Of a stretch of DNA of 56,658 bases, positions 14,941-23,707 are shown in pieces (the stretch's first letter is position 1; each line of letters starts with the position of its first letter). The translations under genes and the position numbers were made by a program. Where the stretch lies: assembly GCA_045646365.1 (NCBI GenBank), contig JAZRKP010000093.1:1-56658 (forward strand). Direction: 5' to 3'. The notes beneath the pieces are model-generated. The model saw nothing but the letters and a program-made list of their open reading frames with translations, was not told the DNA's origin and ran no database searches. The stretch comes from SIG454 sp045646365 (GTDB taxonomy: Bacteria; Bacillota; Clostridia; Monoglobales; Monoglobaceae).

Positions 14941-15795
14941 TCTTTCTTCCGAAGGCATATATCCGATATGCCGTTTATATGTTTTTGAAAAATATGATAA
15001 GTTATCAAATCCGCAGGAAAATGCGGATTCTTTTATTGATATTCCCTGATTTATCAGCCTTTTCGCCTCGTTACATCTTATGATATTTATAAACTCAACC
15101 AGAGTTTTATTGGTCTCCTTTTTGAAAATTCGCGAAAGATACGCTTTGTTTATCATACACTCCTCCGCTATTTCATCAACTGTCAGGACTTTCGCAAAGT
15201 TTTTCCTTATATACTCAATGGCTTTTTTGCAGTAATCACTGGTTGCCCGACTCGCCGCCTCTTTCCCATAGGCATAAACATAGTTGCGGCTTAGATAGAG
15301 AATCAGGGCTAAAACCTTAATTCTTATGTCAATTTTAAAGTCCGTGTCGCTGTGGTCGGAGTTTTTCAACAAATCAACAATTTCCATATAAATTTCTGTC
15401 AGTTTTGAGTCATCAATTAAAGCACAAAACTCAGTTTTTGATATATCAAGACAGGCGTTTTCCAGAAAAGAATGGTCTATGATAATGCAGTGGTATTGCA
15501 GAGTGAAATCCGAGGTTATCATATGGGTATTTTCGGAGTTTACAATAAAAATGTCACCTTCCTGAAATTCATAGATTTTCCCGGCACACATAACATTCCC
15601 TTTTCCCTCTGTGCAGTAAAGAATTTCAAGGTTTTTATGCCAGTTGGGGATGTTGTTTTCAGGATAAATAATCTCGCTGTCGGCTTGGGTGAGGGTGGAA
15701 ATATACAGAATATTTTTCAAAAATGAGTCCTTGTGGTAATGAACAGGACATATTTTCGGGTCAATATAATGCTCTCTGTAATAAACCTCTGACAT
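14920..15795 (-). CDS. AraC-family transcriptional regulator
   Basis: The 291-residue protein has an N-terminal cupin-like ligand domain (GDIFIVNSENTHMI, about residues 80-93) and a C-terminal pair of helix-turn-helix motifs (TVDEIAEECMINKAYLSRIF and IKESAFSCGFDNLSYFSKTY) ending in the usual HIGYMPSEER. The AGGAGG ribosome site precedes the ATG. It is divergent from eda-kdgK, which suggests it senses a sugar or sugar acid and controls the 2-keto-3-deoxygluconate genes; that regulon assignment is inferred from position only. Confidence 0.9.
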   Translation of the reverse strand: MSEVYYREHYIDPKICPVHYHKDSFLKNILYISTLTQADSEIIYPENNIPNWHKNLEILYCTEGKGNVMCAGKIYEFQEGDIFIVNSENTHMITSDFTLQYHCIIIDHSFLENACLDISKTEFCALIDDSKLTEIYMEIVDLLKNSDHSDTDFKIDIRIKVLALILYLSRNYVYAYGKEAASRATSDYCKKAIEYIRKNFAKVLTVDEIAEECMINKAYLSRIFKKETNKTLVEFINIIRCNEAKRLINQGISIKESAFSCGFDNLSYFSKTYKRHIGYMPSEERKSLPQL

Positions 15796-15967
15796 ACCTC
15801 TTCCTCCTTAAATGTCATAATTGTGTTAAATAAAGCAATTATCGTTTCTCGACTAACCTTAATGAATTTGCTATAATTATTATATATTGTTTTGCTTAAT
15901 GTGTCAATATTAAGATTTATAATAAAAGTGCAAAGTCATTTTAAAATCATTTATAGGAGGATTCCAA

Positions 15968-16609
15968 ATGGAAAAATTTGAAGTTATCAAAAAGCTTACC
16001 GATTGCGGACTCGTTGCGGTTGTTCGTGCTAAGTCTGAAGAGGAAGCTATTAAAATTGCTGACGCTTGTTTAGAGGGTGGTTGCACAGGTATCGAGCTTA
16101 CTTTTACCGTTCCGGGTGCTCACAAGGTTATTGAAGCCCTTGCAAACAAATATAATAAGGGTGAAATGATGCTTGGTGCAGGAACTGTTTTAGACAGTGA
16201 AACTGCAAGAACAGCTATTTTAGCCGGTGCTAACTACATAGTAAGCCCTGGATTTAACTTAGAGGCGGCAAAGCTTTGTAACCGTTATCAGGTTCCTTAT
16301 ATGCCTGGTTGTATGACAATCACAGAGGTTTTAACAGCTATGGAAGCAGGTTGTGACATTATTAAAATCTTCCCTGCTGACCTTTTCGGTCCGACAATTA
16401 TTAAAGACATCAAAGGTCCGCTCCCACAGGCAAAGCTTATGCCGACAGGCGGTGTTGATGTTTCCAATGTTGACCAGTGGATTAAAGCTGGTGCTGTTGC
16501 GGTTGGCGCAGGCTCATCTTTAACTGCAGGCGCAAAAACAGGCGACTATGCTAAAATTACAGAAACTGCAAAAGAATTTATTGCTAAAATCAAGGAGGCT
16601 CGTGCATAA
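15968..16609 (+). CDS. eda: 2-dehydro-3-deoxy-phosphogluconate aldolase (KDPG/KHG aldolase)
   Basis: It cleaves KDPG to pyruvate and glyceraldehyde 3-phosphate. The 213-residue TIM-barrel shows VAVVRAKSEEEA, the catalytic glutamate in GIELTFTVPGA, GAGTVLDSETA, and the Schiff-base lysine in DIIKIFPADLFGP. An AGGAGG ribosome site is present. Its stop overlaps the kdgK start by one base (TAATG). Together the two genes form the lower part of hexuronate or 2-keto-3-deoxygluconate breakdown; no uronate isomerase or dehydratase lies nearby. Confidence 0.95.
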   Translation: MEKFEVIKKLTDCGLVAVVRAKSEEEAIKIADACLEGGCTGIELTFTVPGAHKVIEALANKYNKGEMMLGAGTVLDSETARTAILAGANYIVSPGFNLEAAKLCNRYQVPYMPGCMTITEVLTAMEAGCDIIKIFPADLFGPTIIKDIKGPLPQAKLMPTGGVDVSNVDQWIKAGAVAVGAGSSLTAGAKTGDYAKITETAKEFIAKIKEARA

Positions 16610-17640
16610 TGGCTAAAGTTATAACAATGGGCGAAATAATGCTCAGATTATCCACACCAAACAACGAAAGATTTATTCAGGCAGACGAATTTGATGTTTG
16701 CTACGGCGGCGGTGAAGCCAATGTTGCAGTATCCCTTGCAAATTATGGCCACGATGCTGAATTTATAACAAAAGTTCCTGAAAACCCGATTGGTGAATGT
16801 GCTGTTGCGGCGCTCCGCAAGCACAATGTTGAAACAAAGAATATTGCAAGAGGCGGAGAAAGACTCGGAATTTATTTCCTTGAAACAGGTTCCGCTATGA
16901 GAGCATCAAATGTAGTTTATGACAGAGCTCATTCCTCTATCTCAACTGCTGACGCATCTGATTTTGATTTCGATAAGATTTTTGAGGGTGCAGACTGGTT
17001 CCATTTCACAGGAATAACTCCTGCAGTTTCCGATAAAGCTGCAGAGCTTACAGAAATCGCTTTAAAGGCTGCAAAGGCACACGGTGTTAAGGTTTCTGTT
17101 GACCTCAACTTCAGAAAGAAACTCTGGTCAAGCGAAAAGGCACAGAAGGTTATGTCAAACCTTATGCAGTATGTTGATGTTTGTATCGGTAACGAAGAAG
17201 ATGCAGAAAAGGTTCTCGGATTCAAGCCGGGCGAAACTGATGTAACAAGCGGTGACTTAAAGCTTGCAGGATATGAAGATATTTTCAAGCAGATGGTTGA
17301 AAAGTTCAACTTTGAATATGTAATTTCTTCTCTCCGTGTTTCAAAGTCAGCGTCAGACAACGGCTGGTCAGCTTGTATCTACTCAAGAGACACAAAGGAA
17401 TTCTATCATTCAAAGGAATACAGAGTTCACCCGATTGTTGACCGTGTTGGCGGCGGAGACAGCTTTGCAGGCGGAACAATCTGCGGTTTCTTAGACGGAA
17501 AGAACTTTAAAGATGCCCTTGAATTCGGTGTTGCAGCATCAGCGCTTAAGCACACAATCCCTGGTGACTTTAACTTGGTTACAAGAGCAGAGGTTGAAGC
17601 TTTGGCAGGCGGCGACGGAAGCGGCAGAGTTCAGAGATAA
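16609..17640 (+). CDS. kdgK: 2-keto-3-deoxygluconate kinase (PfkB family)
   Basis: It phosphorylates 2-keto-3-deoxygluconate to KDPG, the substrate of the aldolase encoded just upstream. The 343-residue ribokinase-fold protein has the substrate-binding GGGEANVAVSLA and the C-terminal PfkB signature DRVGGGDSFAGG with the catalytic Asp. The start overlaps the eda stop, indicating coupled translation. Sugar specificity within PfkB kinases is not certain from motifs, but pairing with eda makes KDG the best choice. Confidence 0.9.
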   Translation: MAKVITMGEIMLRLSTPNNERFIQADEFDVCYGGGEANVAVSLANYGHDAEFITKVPENPIGECAVAALRKHNVETKNIARGGERLGIYFLETGSAMRASNVVYDRAHSSISTADASDFDFDKIFEGADWFHFTGITPAVSDKAAELTEIALKAAKAHGVKVSVDLNFRKKLWSSEKAQKVMSNLMQYVDVCIGNEEDAEKVLGFKPGETDVTSGDLKLAGYEDIFKQMVEKFNFEYVISSLRVSKSASDNGWSACIYSRDTKEFYHSKEYRVHPIVDRVGGGDSFAGGTICGFLDGKNFKDALEFGVAASALKHTIPGDFNLVTRAEVEALAGGDGSGRVQR

Positions 17641-17666
17641 TTTTGAAAAAATAATAACATTACCAT

Positions 17667-17710
17667 AAAAAGACGGGGTTGAGGCATAGTCGCTTCAACT
17701 CCGTCTTTTT
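17667..17710. terminator. Bidirectional terminator after kdgK
   Basis: AAAAAGACGG (17667-17676) and CCGTCTTTTT (17701-17710) close a long stem extended by GTTGA/TCAAC. The T-run serves kdgK, and on the other strand it serves the 44-codon gene that ends at 17713. Confidence 0.9.
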
Positions 17711-17712
17711 CA

Positions 17713-17847
17713 TTAAATCATATCCATAAGGGCACGCTTTGCATACTTACATTTTTTGCGTACTTTTTTCATATCCGACGGGCTGACCATAAGGGCGGCA
17801 CTTGCGGCAATAGAGGCTCCAGCTATAAATCCCAAAACAAATTTCAT
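17713..17847 (-). CDS. Small membrane protein of 44 residues
   Basis: A short minus-strand frame begins MKFVLGFIAGASIAASAALM, one hydrophobic N-terminal segment, followed by a Lys/Arg-rich cytoplasmic tail (KKVRKKCKYAKRAL). A good AAAGGAG ribosome site lies 7 bp upstream, and the gene ends at the bidirectional terminator. It resembles the many small conserved one-span proteins of Firmicutes, but I do not recognise the family. Confidence 0.6.
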   Translation of the reverse strand: MKFVLGFIAGASIAASAALMVSPSDMKKVRKKCKYAKRALMDMI

Positions 17848-17996
17848 TTTCTTTCTCCTTTCGTTTTTATCTTAGTTTTTCCTCAAATTTTATATTTATT
17901 TGCAATATGAAATAATGACTTAGTGAAAAATTTTCCTCTTATATAGTTCAAATTTTTGCAAATTTGCTAAAAATGCCTTAAAATCTCATATATTCC

Positions 17997-18025
17997 TTGA
18001 CTAATTGGCGTTTTTGGTGTATTAT
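17997..18025 (+). promoter_or_regulatory. Promoter of the DUF1015-hom-thrB-lysC operon
   Basis: TTGACT (17997-18002), a 17-bp spacer and TATTAT (18020-18025). The leader is about 30 nt, with no visible riboswitch or attenuator. Confidence 0.75.
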
Positions 18026-18062
18026 GATAAGAAGTAGAATTATTTTTCGGGGGGTAATGAAT

Positions 18063-19367
18063 ATGGCAAAAGTAATACCTTTTAACGGACTGAGATACAA
18101 CACAGAAATGTTTTCAAATCTTGACTGTGTGACTGCTCCGCCCTATGATATAATTTCACCGGAGGAACAGGACGCTCTTTATAATAAGAGTGAATATAAT
18201 ATTGTTCGTGTTGACTTTGCAAAAGAGGAAAGCGGAGACAATGACGAGAATAATAAATACACCAGAGCCGGAGAAGAATTTGCCTCCTGGATTGAAAAAG
18301 GTGTGCTTGTAAAAGAGGATAAGCCTGCTTTTTATATTTATGAACAGGTGTTTCAGTATAACGATTCCCCTATTTCGCTGAAGGGAATTATCTCCGCAGT
18401 TAAAATTGAGGAGTTTGAAAATAAAGTTGTCCTTCCTCACGAAGAGACTCTTTCCAAAGCTAAGACTGACCGTTTTAATCTTATGAGAAAAACGGACGCA
18501 AATATGAGCCAGATATATTCGCTCTTCCTTGATGAGGACTCTTCTGTTGAGAACCTTATCGACCTTTATTCAAAGGGTGAGCCTGATGTTTCCTTTGTTG
18601 CTGACGGAATCAAGCAGAATATCTGGATTATAACAGATGAGGAAAAAACTGCGAAAATTACAGAAAAGTTCGCTGATAAGCAACTGTTTATCGCAGACGG
18701 ACATCATAGATACGAAACTGCTCTCAGATTCCGCAATACTAAGCGTGAAGAAAATCCGGGCGTTTCTGATGCACCGTATGATTATGTTATGATGATGCTT
18801 ACATCAATGAACGATAACGGGCTTTTGGTTTTCCCGACACACAGAATGATAAGAAATCTTCCTGACTTTGACGAAAGTGTTCTGGTTGGCTATCTGACAG
18901 AGGACTTCTCTGTTTCAAAAGTACACCTGACCGATGGCGACTATGCAAGCATTATAACAGACCGAATCAGCGCTGTTAATAACGAAAAATGCTTTGCATT
19001 GTATACAGGTAAGGATTATTACTACCGTTTTGAGCTTAAAAATCTTAAGGCTATTGATAATTATATAACCGATAAATCTTCGGCATATAAGAATCTTGAT
19101 GTTACACTTCTCCATACTCTTGTTTTAGAGAGATTTTTGGGAATTGACCAAAATAATATGGCGAACCAGAAAAACCTCTCATATACAAGAGATGCAAAGG
19201 AGGCCATTGAAAGAGTGCAGAGCGGTGAATACCAGTGCTCATTCTTAATCAATGCGACAAATGTATCCGATATTAAAGAAATTTCACTTGCCAACGAGAA
19301 AATGCCTCAGAAATCAACATATTTCTGGCCTAAACTCGTAACAGGCATTGTTATAAATAAGTTTTAA
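18063..19367 (+). CDS. DUF1015-family protein
   Basis: The 434-residue protein starts MAKVIPFNGLRYN and contains YDIISPEEQDAL and the family hallmark FIADGHHRYETAL (about residues 208-220), which match DUF1015. I chose the ATG at 18063, 8 bp after a GGGGGG ribosome site. Longer frames start inside the promoter. The family has no settled function. The DGHHR motif resembles that of ParB/sulfiredoxin-like ATP-binding folds, including archaeal ADP-dependent serine kinases, so a small-molecule kinase role is possible (inference). It leads an operon for aspartate-family amino-acid synthesis. Confidence 0.88.
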   Translation: MAKVIPFNGLRYNTEMFSNLDCVTAPPYDIISPEEQDALYNKSEYNIVRVDFAKEESGDNDENNKYTRAGEEFASWIEKGVLVKEDKPAFYIYEQVFQYNDSPISLKGIISAVKIEEFENKVVLPHEETLSKAKTDRFNLMRKTDANMSQIYSLFLDEDSSVENLIDLYSKGEPDVSFVADGIKQNIWIITDEEKTAKITEKFADKQLFIADGHHRYETALRFRNTKREENPGVSDAPYDYVMMMLTSMNDNGLLVFPTHRMIRNLPDFDESVLVGYLTEDFSVSKVHLTDGDYASIITDRISAVNNEKCFALYTGKDYYYRFELKNLKAIDNYITDKSSAYKNLDVTLLHTLVLERFLGIDQNNMANQKNLSYTRDAKEAIERVQSGEYQCSFLINATNVSDIKEISLANEKMPQKSTYFWPKLVTGIVINKF

Positions 19368-19393
19368 CCTTTTGAGAAAGGAATGATTAACCT

Positions 19394-20593
19394 ATGAAAG
19401 TTGCGATTATGGGTTTTGGCGTTGTAGGTGGCGGTGTTGGTGAGCTTCTTATCTCAAACGCTGAAAATATTGCAAAAAAAGCAGGTGAAACCATTGAGGT
19501 TAAATATATTTTAGACCTTCGTGAGTTTCCTGACAGTCCTTATAAATGCTTTACAAAAAACTTCGAGGATATTTTAAATGACCCTGAAGTTGAAGCGGTT
19601 GTTGAGGCTATGGGCGGAACTGTTCCCGCTTATGATTTTACGAAAAAGCTCCTCCTTGCAGGAAAGCATGTGGTTTCCTCAAATAAAGAGCTTGTTGCCA
19701 AGCACGGAACAGAACTTCTTAAAATTGCCAAGGATAAGAATATCAACTACCTGTTTGAAGCCAGTGTTGGCGGTGGTATCCCGATTATAAGACCGCTTAT
19801 TTCCAGTCTTACGGGTAACGATATAACAGGTATTATCGGTATCTTAAACGGAACAACCAACTATATCTTAACACAAATGATTAAAAATGGTAAATCCTTT
19901 GCAGAGGCTCTTTCCGAGGCTCAGGAAAAGGGTTATGCCGAAAAAGACCCGACAGCCGATGTTGAGGGAATTGATACTTGCCGTAAAATTGCAATCCTTG
20001 CATCTTTGGCACACGGAAAATATGTTGACAGTATGAATATCCCAACAGAGGGCATAACAAAAATAACAACCGAGGACGCTCTTTATGCACAGGCTTTCGG
20101 ATGCTCTGTTAAGCTTGTTGGTATCTGTGAAACTGCAGAGGACGGCGTTTACGCAAGAGTTTGCCCTGCGTTTATCGACCTTGAATGTCCGCTTGCAAGC
20201 ATCTCAGATGTTTTCAACGGCGTTCTGGTGCAGAGTAATGCCCTTGGTGATGTTATGTTCTACGGCAGAGGTGCAGGAAAGCTTCCAACAGCCAGCGCAA
20301 TGGTTTCCGACCTTGTTGATGTTGCCAAGCACATAAACACAAATATTAGAATACTCTGGAATGAGTCAGAGGAAGGCTATTTAAAAGACGGTGGCGAGCA
20401 GAAGTTCTCTTATTACCTCCGCCTTTTGGGAAGTCCTGACGGTTTAGACGGGCTTAAGATTAAGAAATTAGACTCTTGCGATAACGAGTTTGCAGTTATA
20501 ACAAATCCTGTTACAGAAAAAGAGCTTGATGAAATGCTTGCAAAAGCTCCGTTTGACAGTCATTCAGTTTTAGGAAAAATAAGGGTGATATAG
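19394..20593 (+). CDS. hom: Homoserine dehydrogenase
   Basis: It reduces aspartate semialdehyde to homoserine in the threonine/methionine branch. The 399-residue protein has the NAD(P)-binding MGFGVVGGGVGEL at its N-terminus, SSNKELVAKHG, the catalytic EASVGGGIPIIRPL and ILNGTTNYIL. The C-terminal part beyond about residue 330 is an ACT-like regulatory region. It lies 26 bp after the DUF1015 gene and 1 bp before thrB. Confidence 0.96.
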   Translation: MKVAIMGFGVVGGGVGELLISNAENIAKKAGETIEVKYILDLREFPDSPYKCFTKNFEDILNDPEVEAVVEAMGGTVPAYDFTKKLLLAGKHVVSSNKELVAKHGTELLKIAKDKNINYLFEASVGGGIPIIRPLISSLTGNDITGIIGILNGTTNYILTQMIKNGKSFAEALSEAQEKGYAEKDPTADVEGIDTCRKIAILASLAHGKYVDSMNIPTEGITKITTEDALYAQAFGCSVKLVGICETAEDGVYARVCPAFIDLECPLASISDVFNGVLVQSNALGDVMFYGRGAGKLPTASAMVSDLVDVAKHINTNIRILWNESEEGYLKDGGEQKFSYYLRLLGSPDGLDGLKIKKLDSCDNEFAVITNPVTEKELDEMLAKAPFDSHSVLGKIRVI

Positions 20594-20594
20594 A

Positions 20595-21497
20595 ATGATA
20601 AAAGTAAGAGTTCCTGCAACAAGTGCTAATATGGGCTCAGGCTTTGACAGTCTTGGGCTTGCTCTTACTCTTTACAATTATGTTTCCATTGAAAAAATCT
20701 CTTCGCCGACGGAAATTAAAATTATCGGTGAGGGTGAGAAATTTCTTCCGTTAAACGAAAATAACCTTATCTATAAATGTGTTGAAAAGGTTTTTGACGA
20801 GGCAGGGGAGAAAATGGTTAATATCCGCCTTGTTATGGAGAATAATATCCCCGTAACGAGAGGGCTTGGGAGCAGCAGTGCCAGTATAGTTGGCGGTTTG
20901 GTTGCCGCAAATGCCCTTTTGGATAACCCCTTTTCAAAAGAAAATATCCTGAGTATGGCGGCAGAAATTGAGGGACACGGTGATAATGTAACCCCTGCGG
21001 TTTTCGGTGGTTTCTGCGTCAATGTTCCGTCAAAGAATAAGATAAATTATATTTCAACCCCGATTAAGGATGATTTGGAGTTTGCTGCATTTATCCCTGA
21101 TTTCTTTCTGCAAACCAAGAAATCAAGAGCAGCGCTCCCTGAAAAGGTTCTGCACCGTGACGCAGTGTTCAATCTTGGAAGAAGTGCACTTTTAACGGCA
21201 AGCATTATCTCAGGGAAATACGAAAATATCCGTACTTCTATGGGAGACAGACTCCACCAAAGCTATCGGAAAAAGTTCATTCCCGGTATGGAAGAAATAT
21301 TTGATTTATGCTATAATAATAAAGCCCTGGGGGTTTATTTAAGCGGAGCAGGTCCGACGATTATCGGAATACTCAATAGCCGTTCATCGGCGTTTTCCGA
21401 AAAGGTCAGTCCCGTTCTAAATAAAAAAATGAAAAACTGGCACCTTAATATCCTTAAAGCGGATAATGAGGGAGCTGTTATTTTAGGAGGTTTTTAA
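20595..21497 (+). CDS. thrB: Homoserine kinase
   Basis: It phosphorylates homoserine, the substrate of threonine synthase. The 300-residue GHMP kinase starts KVRVPATSANMGSGFDSLG and carries the ATP loop VTRGLGSSSASIVGG (about 89-103) and the C-terminal GAGPTIIG. Its ribosome site AAGGGTGA is in the end of hom. thrC is not in the window. Confidence 0.96.
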   Translation: MIKVRVPATSANMGSGFDSLGLALTLYNYVSIEKISSPTEIKIIGEGEKFLPLNENNLIYKCVEKVFDEAGEKMVNIRLVMENNIPVTRGLGSSSASIVGGLVAANALLDNPFSKENILSMAAEIEGHGDNVTPAVFGGFCVNVPSKNKINYISTPIKDDLEFAAFIPDFFLQTKKSRAALPEKVLHRDAVFNLGRSALLTASIISGKYENIRTSMGDRLHQSYRKKFIPGMEEIFDLCYNNKALGVYLSGAGPTIIGILNSRSSAFSEKVSPVLNKKMKNWHLNILKADNEGAVILGGF

Positions 21498-21498
21498 A

Positions 21499-22707
21499 TT
21501 GTCCATTATTGTTCAGAAATTCGGCGGAAGCTCTGTTGCTGATGCGGCAAAAGTTATGAATGTTGCATCCAGAGTTGTTGACACATACAAAGCGGGGAAC
21601 TCCGTTGTGGTTGTTGTCAGCGCACAGGGCGACACAACAGACGACCTTATCGAAAAGGCTCAGGAAATCAATCCTAACGCATCAAGACGCGAAATGGATA
21701 TGCTTTTGTCAAGCGGTGAGCAGATTTCTATCGCTCTTTTGGCTATGGCTATCGAAAAGCTTGGCTGTCCTGTAATTTCACTCACAGGCTGGCAGGCAGG
21801 CTTTAAAACAAATTCAAATTACAGTAATGCCCGTATCGACAAAATCGACACAGAAAGACTTCTGGCTGAAATCGACCAGAAGAAAATCGTTATCGTTGCA
21901 GGATTCCAGGGCGTTAACCGCTATGATGATATAACAACCCTCGGCAGAGGCGGAAGCGACACATCTGCCGTTGCAATCGCATCTGCAATCCACGCTGATA
22001 AGTGCGAAATTTATACAGATGTTGACGGTGTTTATACTGCGGACCCGAGAATTGTTAAGGGTGCTAAAAAGCTTAACGAAATTACTTATGACGAAATGCT
22101 TGAGCTTGCAAGCCTTGGTGCAAATGTTCTCCATAACCGCTCGGTTGAAATGGCGAAAAAGTATAACACAGCCCTTGAGGTTAAGTCAAGCTTTGAAAAA
22201 ATAGATGGAACTGTTGTTCAGGAGGTTATTAAAATGGAAAAAATGTTAATCAGAGGCGTTGCCCGTGATAATGATGTTGCAAGTATTTCAATCGTTGGTC
22301 TTCCCGACACACCGGGAATCGCTTTTAAAGTGTTCTCTCTCCTTTCAAAGAAGAGCATAAATGTTGATGTTATTCTCCAGTCAATCGGCAGAGAAAACAA
22401 GAAGGATATCTCCTTCACAGTTCAGAAATCCCACCTCGAAGAAGCAATCGCTATCTTAGAGGCTGCAAAAGAAACTCTCGAATTTGAAACAATTAAGCAC
22501 AGAGAAGATTTGAGCAAGGTTTCAATCGTTGGCGCAGGTATGGTTAATAATCCGGGCGTTGCGGCTAAAATGTTTGAAGCTCTTTATAACGCAGGCATTA
22601 ACATCCATATGATTTCAACTTCTGAAATCAAGGTTTCTGTTCTTATCAATGTTGAAAAAGCAGAAAAAGCAGTTCAGGTTGTTCACGAAGCATTCTTCGG
22701 CGCATAA
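21499..22707 (+). CDS. lysC: Aspartate kinase
   Basis: It catalyses the first step of the aspartate pathway. The 402-residue protein has the kinase motifs IVQKFGGSSVAD at the start and TTLGRGGSDTSAVA (about 149-162), then two ACT domains (about 262-400) that normally bind lysine or threonine as feedback inhibitors. It begins with TTG, preceded by AGGAGG in the end of thrB. It completes a hom-thrB-lysC unit, and the operon ends at the following terminator. The internal start typical of two-subunit kinases was not checked. Confidence 0.95.
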   Translation: MSIIVQKFGGSSVADAAKVMNVASRVVDTYKAGNSVVVVVSAQGDTTDDLIEKAQEINPNASRREMDMLLSSGEQISIALLAMAIEKLGCPVISLTGWQAGFKTNSNYSNARIDKIDTERLLAEIDQKKIVIVAGFQGVNRYDDITTLGRGGSDTSAVAIASAIHADKCEIYTDVDGVYTADPRIVKGAKKLNEITYDEMLELASLGANVLHNRSVEMAKKYNTALEVKSSFEKIDGTVVQEVIKMEKMLIRGVARDNDVASISIVGLPDTPGIAFKVFSLLSKKSINVDVILQSIGRENKKDISFTVQKSHLEEAIAILEAAKETLEFETIKHREDLSKVSIVGAGMVNNPGVAAKMFEALYNAGINIHMISTSEIKVSVLINVEKAEKAVQVVHEAFFGA

Positions 22708-22730
22708 TTTGGAGATTGGATAATAAAATT

Positions 22731-22758
22731 ACGGCAAGGGATTTCCCTTGCCGTTTTT
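22731..22758 (+). terminator. Terminator of the threonine operon
   Basis: ACGGCAAGGG (22731-22740) and CCCTTGCCGT (22745-22754) form a perfect 10-bp stem followed by T5. On the opposite strand it may also stop the CobW operon. Confidence 0.92.
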
Positions 22759-22763
22759 GTGTT

Positions 22764-23687
22764 TTATTTCATTTTTCTTTCTAAAAGCTCAACATCTTTT
22801 GCGTAAAGGACGGGTCCTTTTTCGTTATATTCGGGGCAGAAACGGTAGTCAACAACCGCAGTCAGACGGATTTTGTCATAGTCCAAAAGACTTTCTCCCC
22901 CTTCTTCCCAACGGCAGGCGTAACCTAAAAACGCCATATCGTCCTCGCAACAAGTCATAACATGTTTCCCCGGCACAAACCAGAACTCGCGGAATTTCTT
23001 CGGCTTTGCAACAAGCCCCTCAAAACGAATTGTCTTGCCCTTGTACCTGTCGGGATTGTCCATAACATCAATATACCAGATTGTGTAGGAATCATCGTCC
23101 AAATCAATGATTTCGTCGTTTAAGTTATAAGGTAGCTCATCTTCAAATGTTAAATCAATAAGCCCCTCTTCGTCGGAATACATAATCTCCGCATCGGGAT
23201 TAACCGTTTTAACCCTTGTCCGAAGTGTTGCAAAATTGGTTGTTTCTCTGTCACAACGATTGAAAACAATGGTTGCAGAACTCTGGAACAACTCAAAGAA
23301 AATATTACGCATATTATTGTAATAGCCGTCAAATGAGGTGGCGTCAATAAGCGTCAACTGCTCCGCATACCGCCAGTTTCGGGGCAGGCGCAAATCGTAA
23401 AGAGAATCCATTCCCCACATACAGTTAAACTCAATAATAACACGGTCAGGATTATAGGTCTTTCTCAAATTTGACAGCAAAGACTCTGTCAGGAAATCAG
23501 GCCCGTCAACCTTATATATAAAGAGATTTTTCTGCTCGTTCAGTTCAATTTCACCCTCTTCACAGAGGATAACAAGAGTTCTCGATTTCTGAACCTCAGG
23601 GTCGGATAAAATCGCATTATTGATAAATGAAGTCTTTCCGCTCTCCAGAAATCCGTTGATTAAAAATACAGGAACTGCAAATTTCAT
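22764..23687 (-). CDS. CobW-type GTPase fused to a DUF1980-like domain
   Basis: The first about 190 residues are a P-loop GTPase of the CobW/COG0523 group: Walker A GFLESGKT (12-19), and FNRCD resembling the guanine-binding NKxD. The usual CxCC metal motif is replaced by IEFNCMWGMDS. The last about 110 residues (KTIRFEGLVAKPKKFREFWF, then HVMTCCEDDMAFLGYACRW) resemble the C-terminal domain of YcgQ/DUF1980 proteins, which act with permease-like partners and are linked to zinc. It is the third gene of a minus-strand operon, 20 bp after another CobW protein. A metal-trafficking role is likely but the metal is uncertain. Confidence 0.8.
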   Translation of the reverse strand: MKFAVPVFLINGFLESGKTSFINNAILSDPEVQKSRTLVILCEEGEIELNEQKNLFIYKVDGPDFLTESLLSNLRKTYNPDRVIIEFNCMWGMDSLYDLRLPRNWRYAEQLTLIDATSFDGYYNNMRNIFFELFQSSATIVFNRCDRETTNFATLRTRVKTVNPDAEIMYSDEEGLIDLTFEDELPYNLNDEIIDLDDDSYTIWYIDVMDNPDRYKGKTIRFEGLVAKPKKFREFWFVPGKHVMTCCEDDMAFLGYACRWEEGGESLLDYDKIRLTAVVDYRFCPEYNEKGPVLYAKDVELLERKMK

Positions 23688-23707
23688 ACTATCTCCAGCC
23701 TTTCAAA

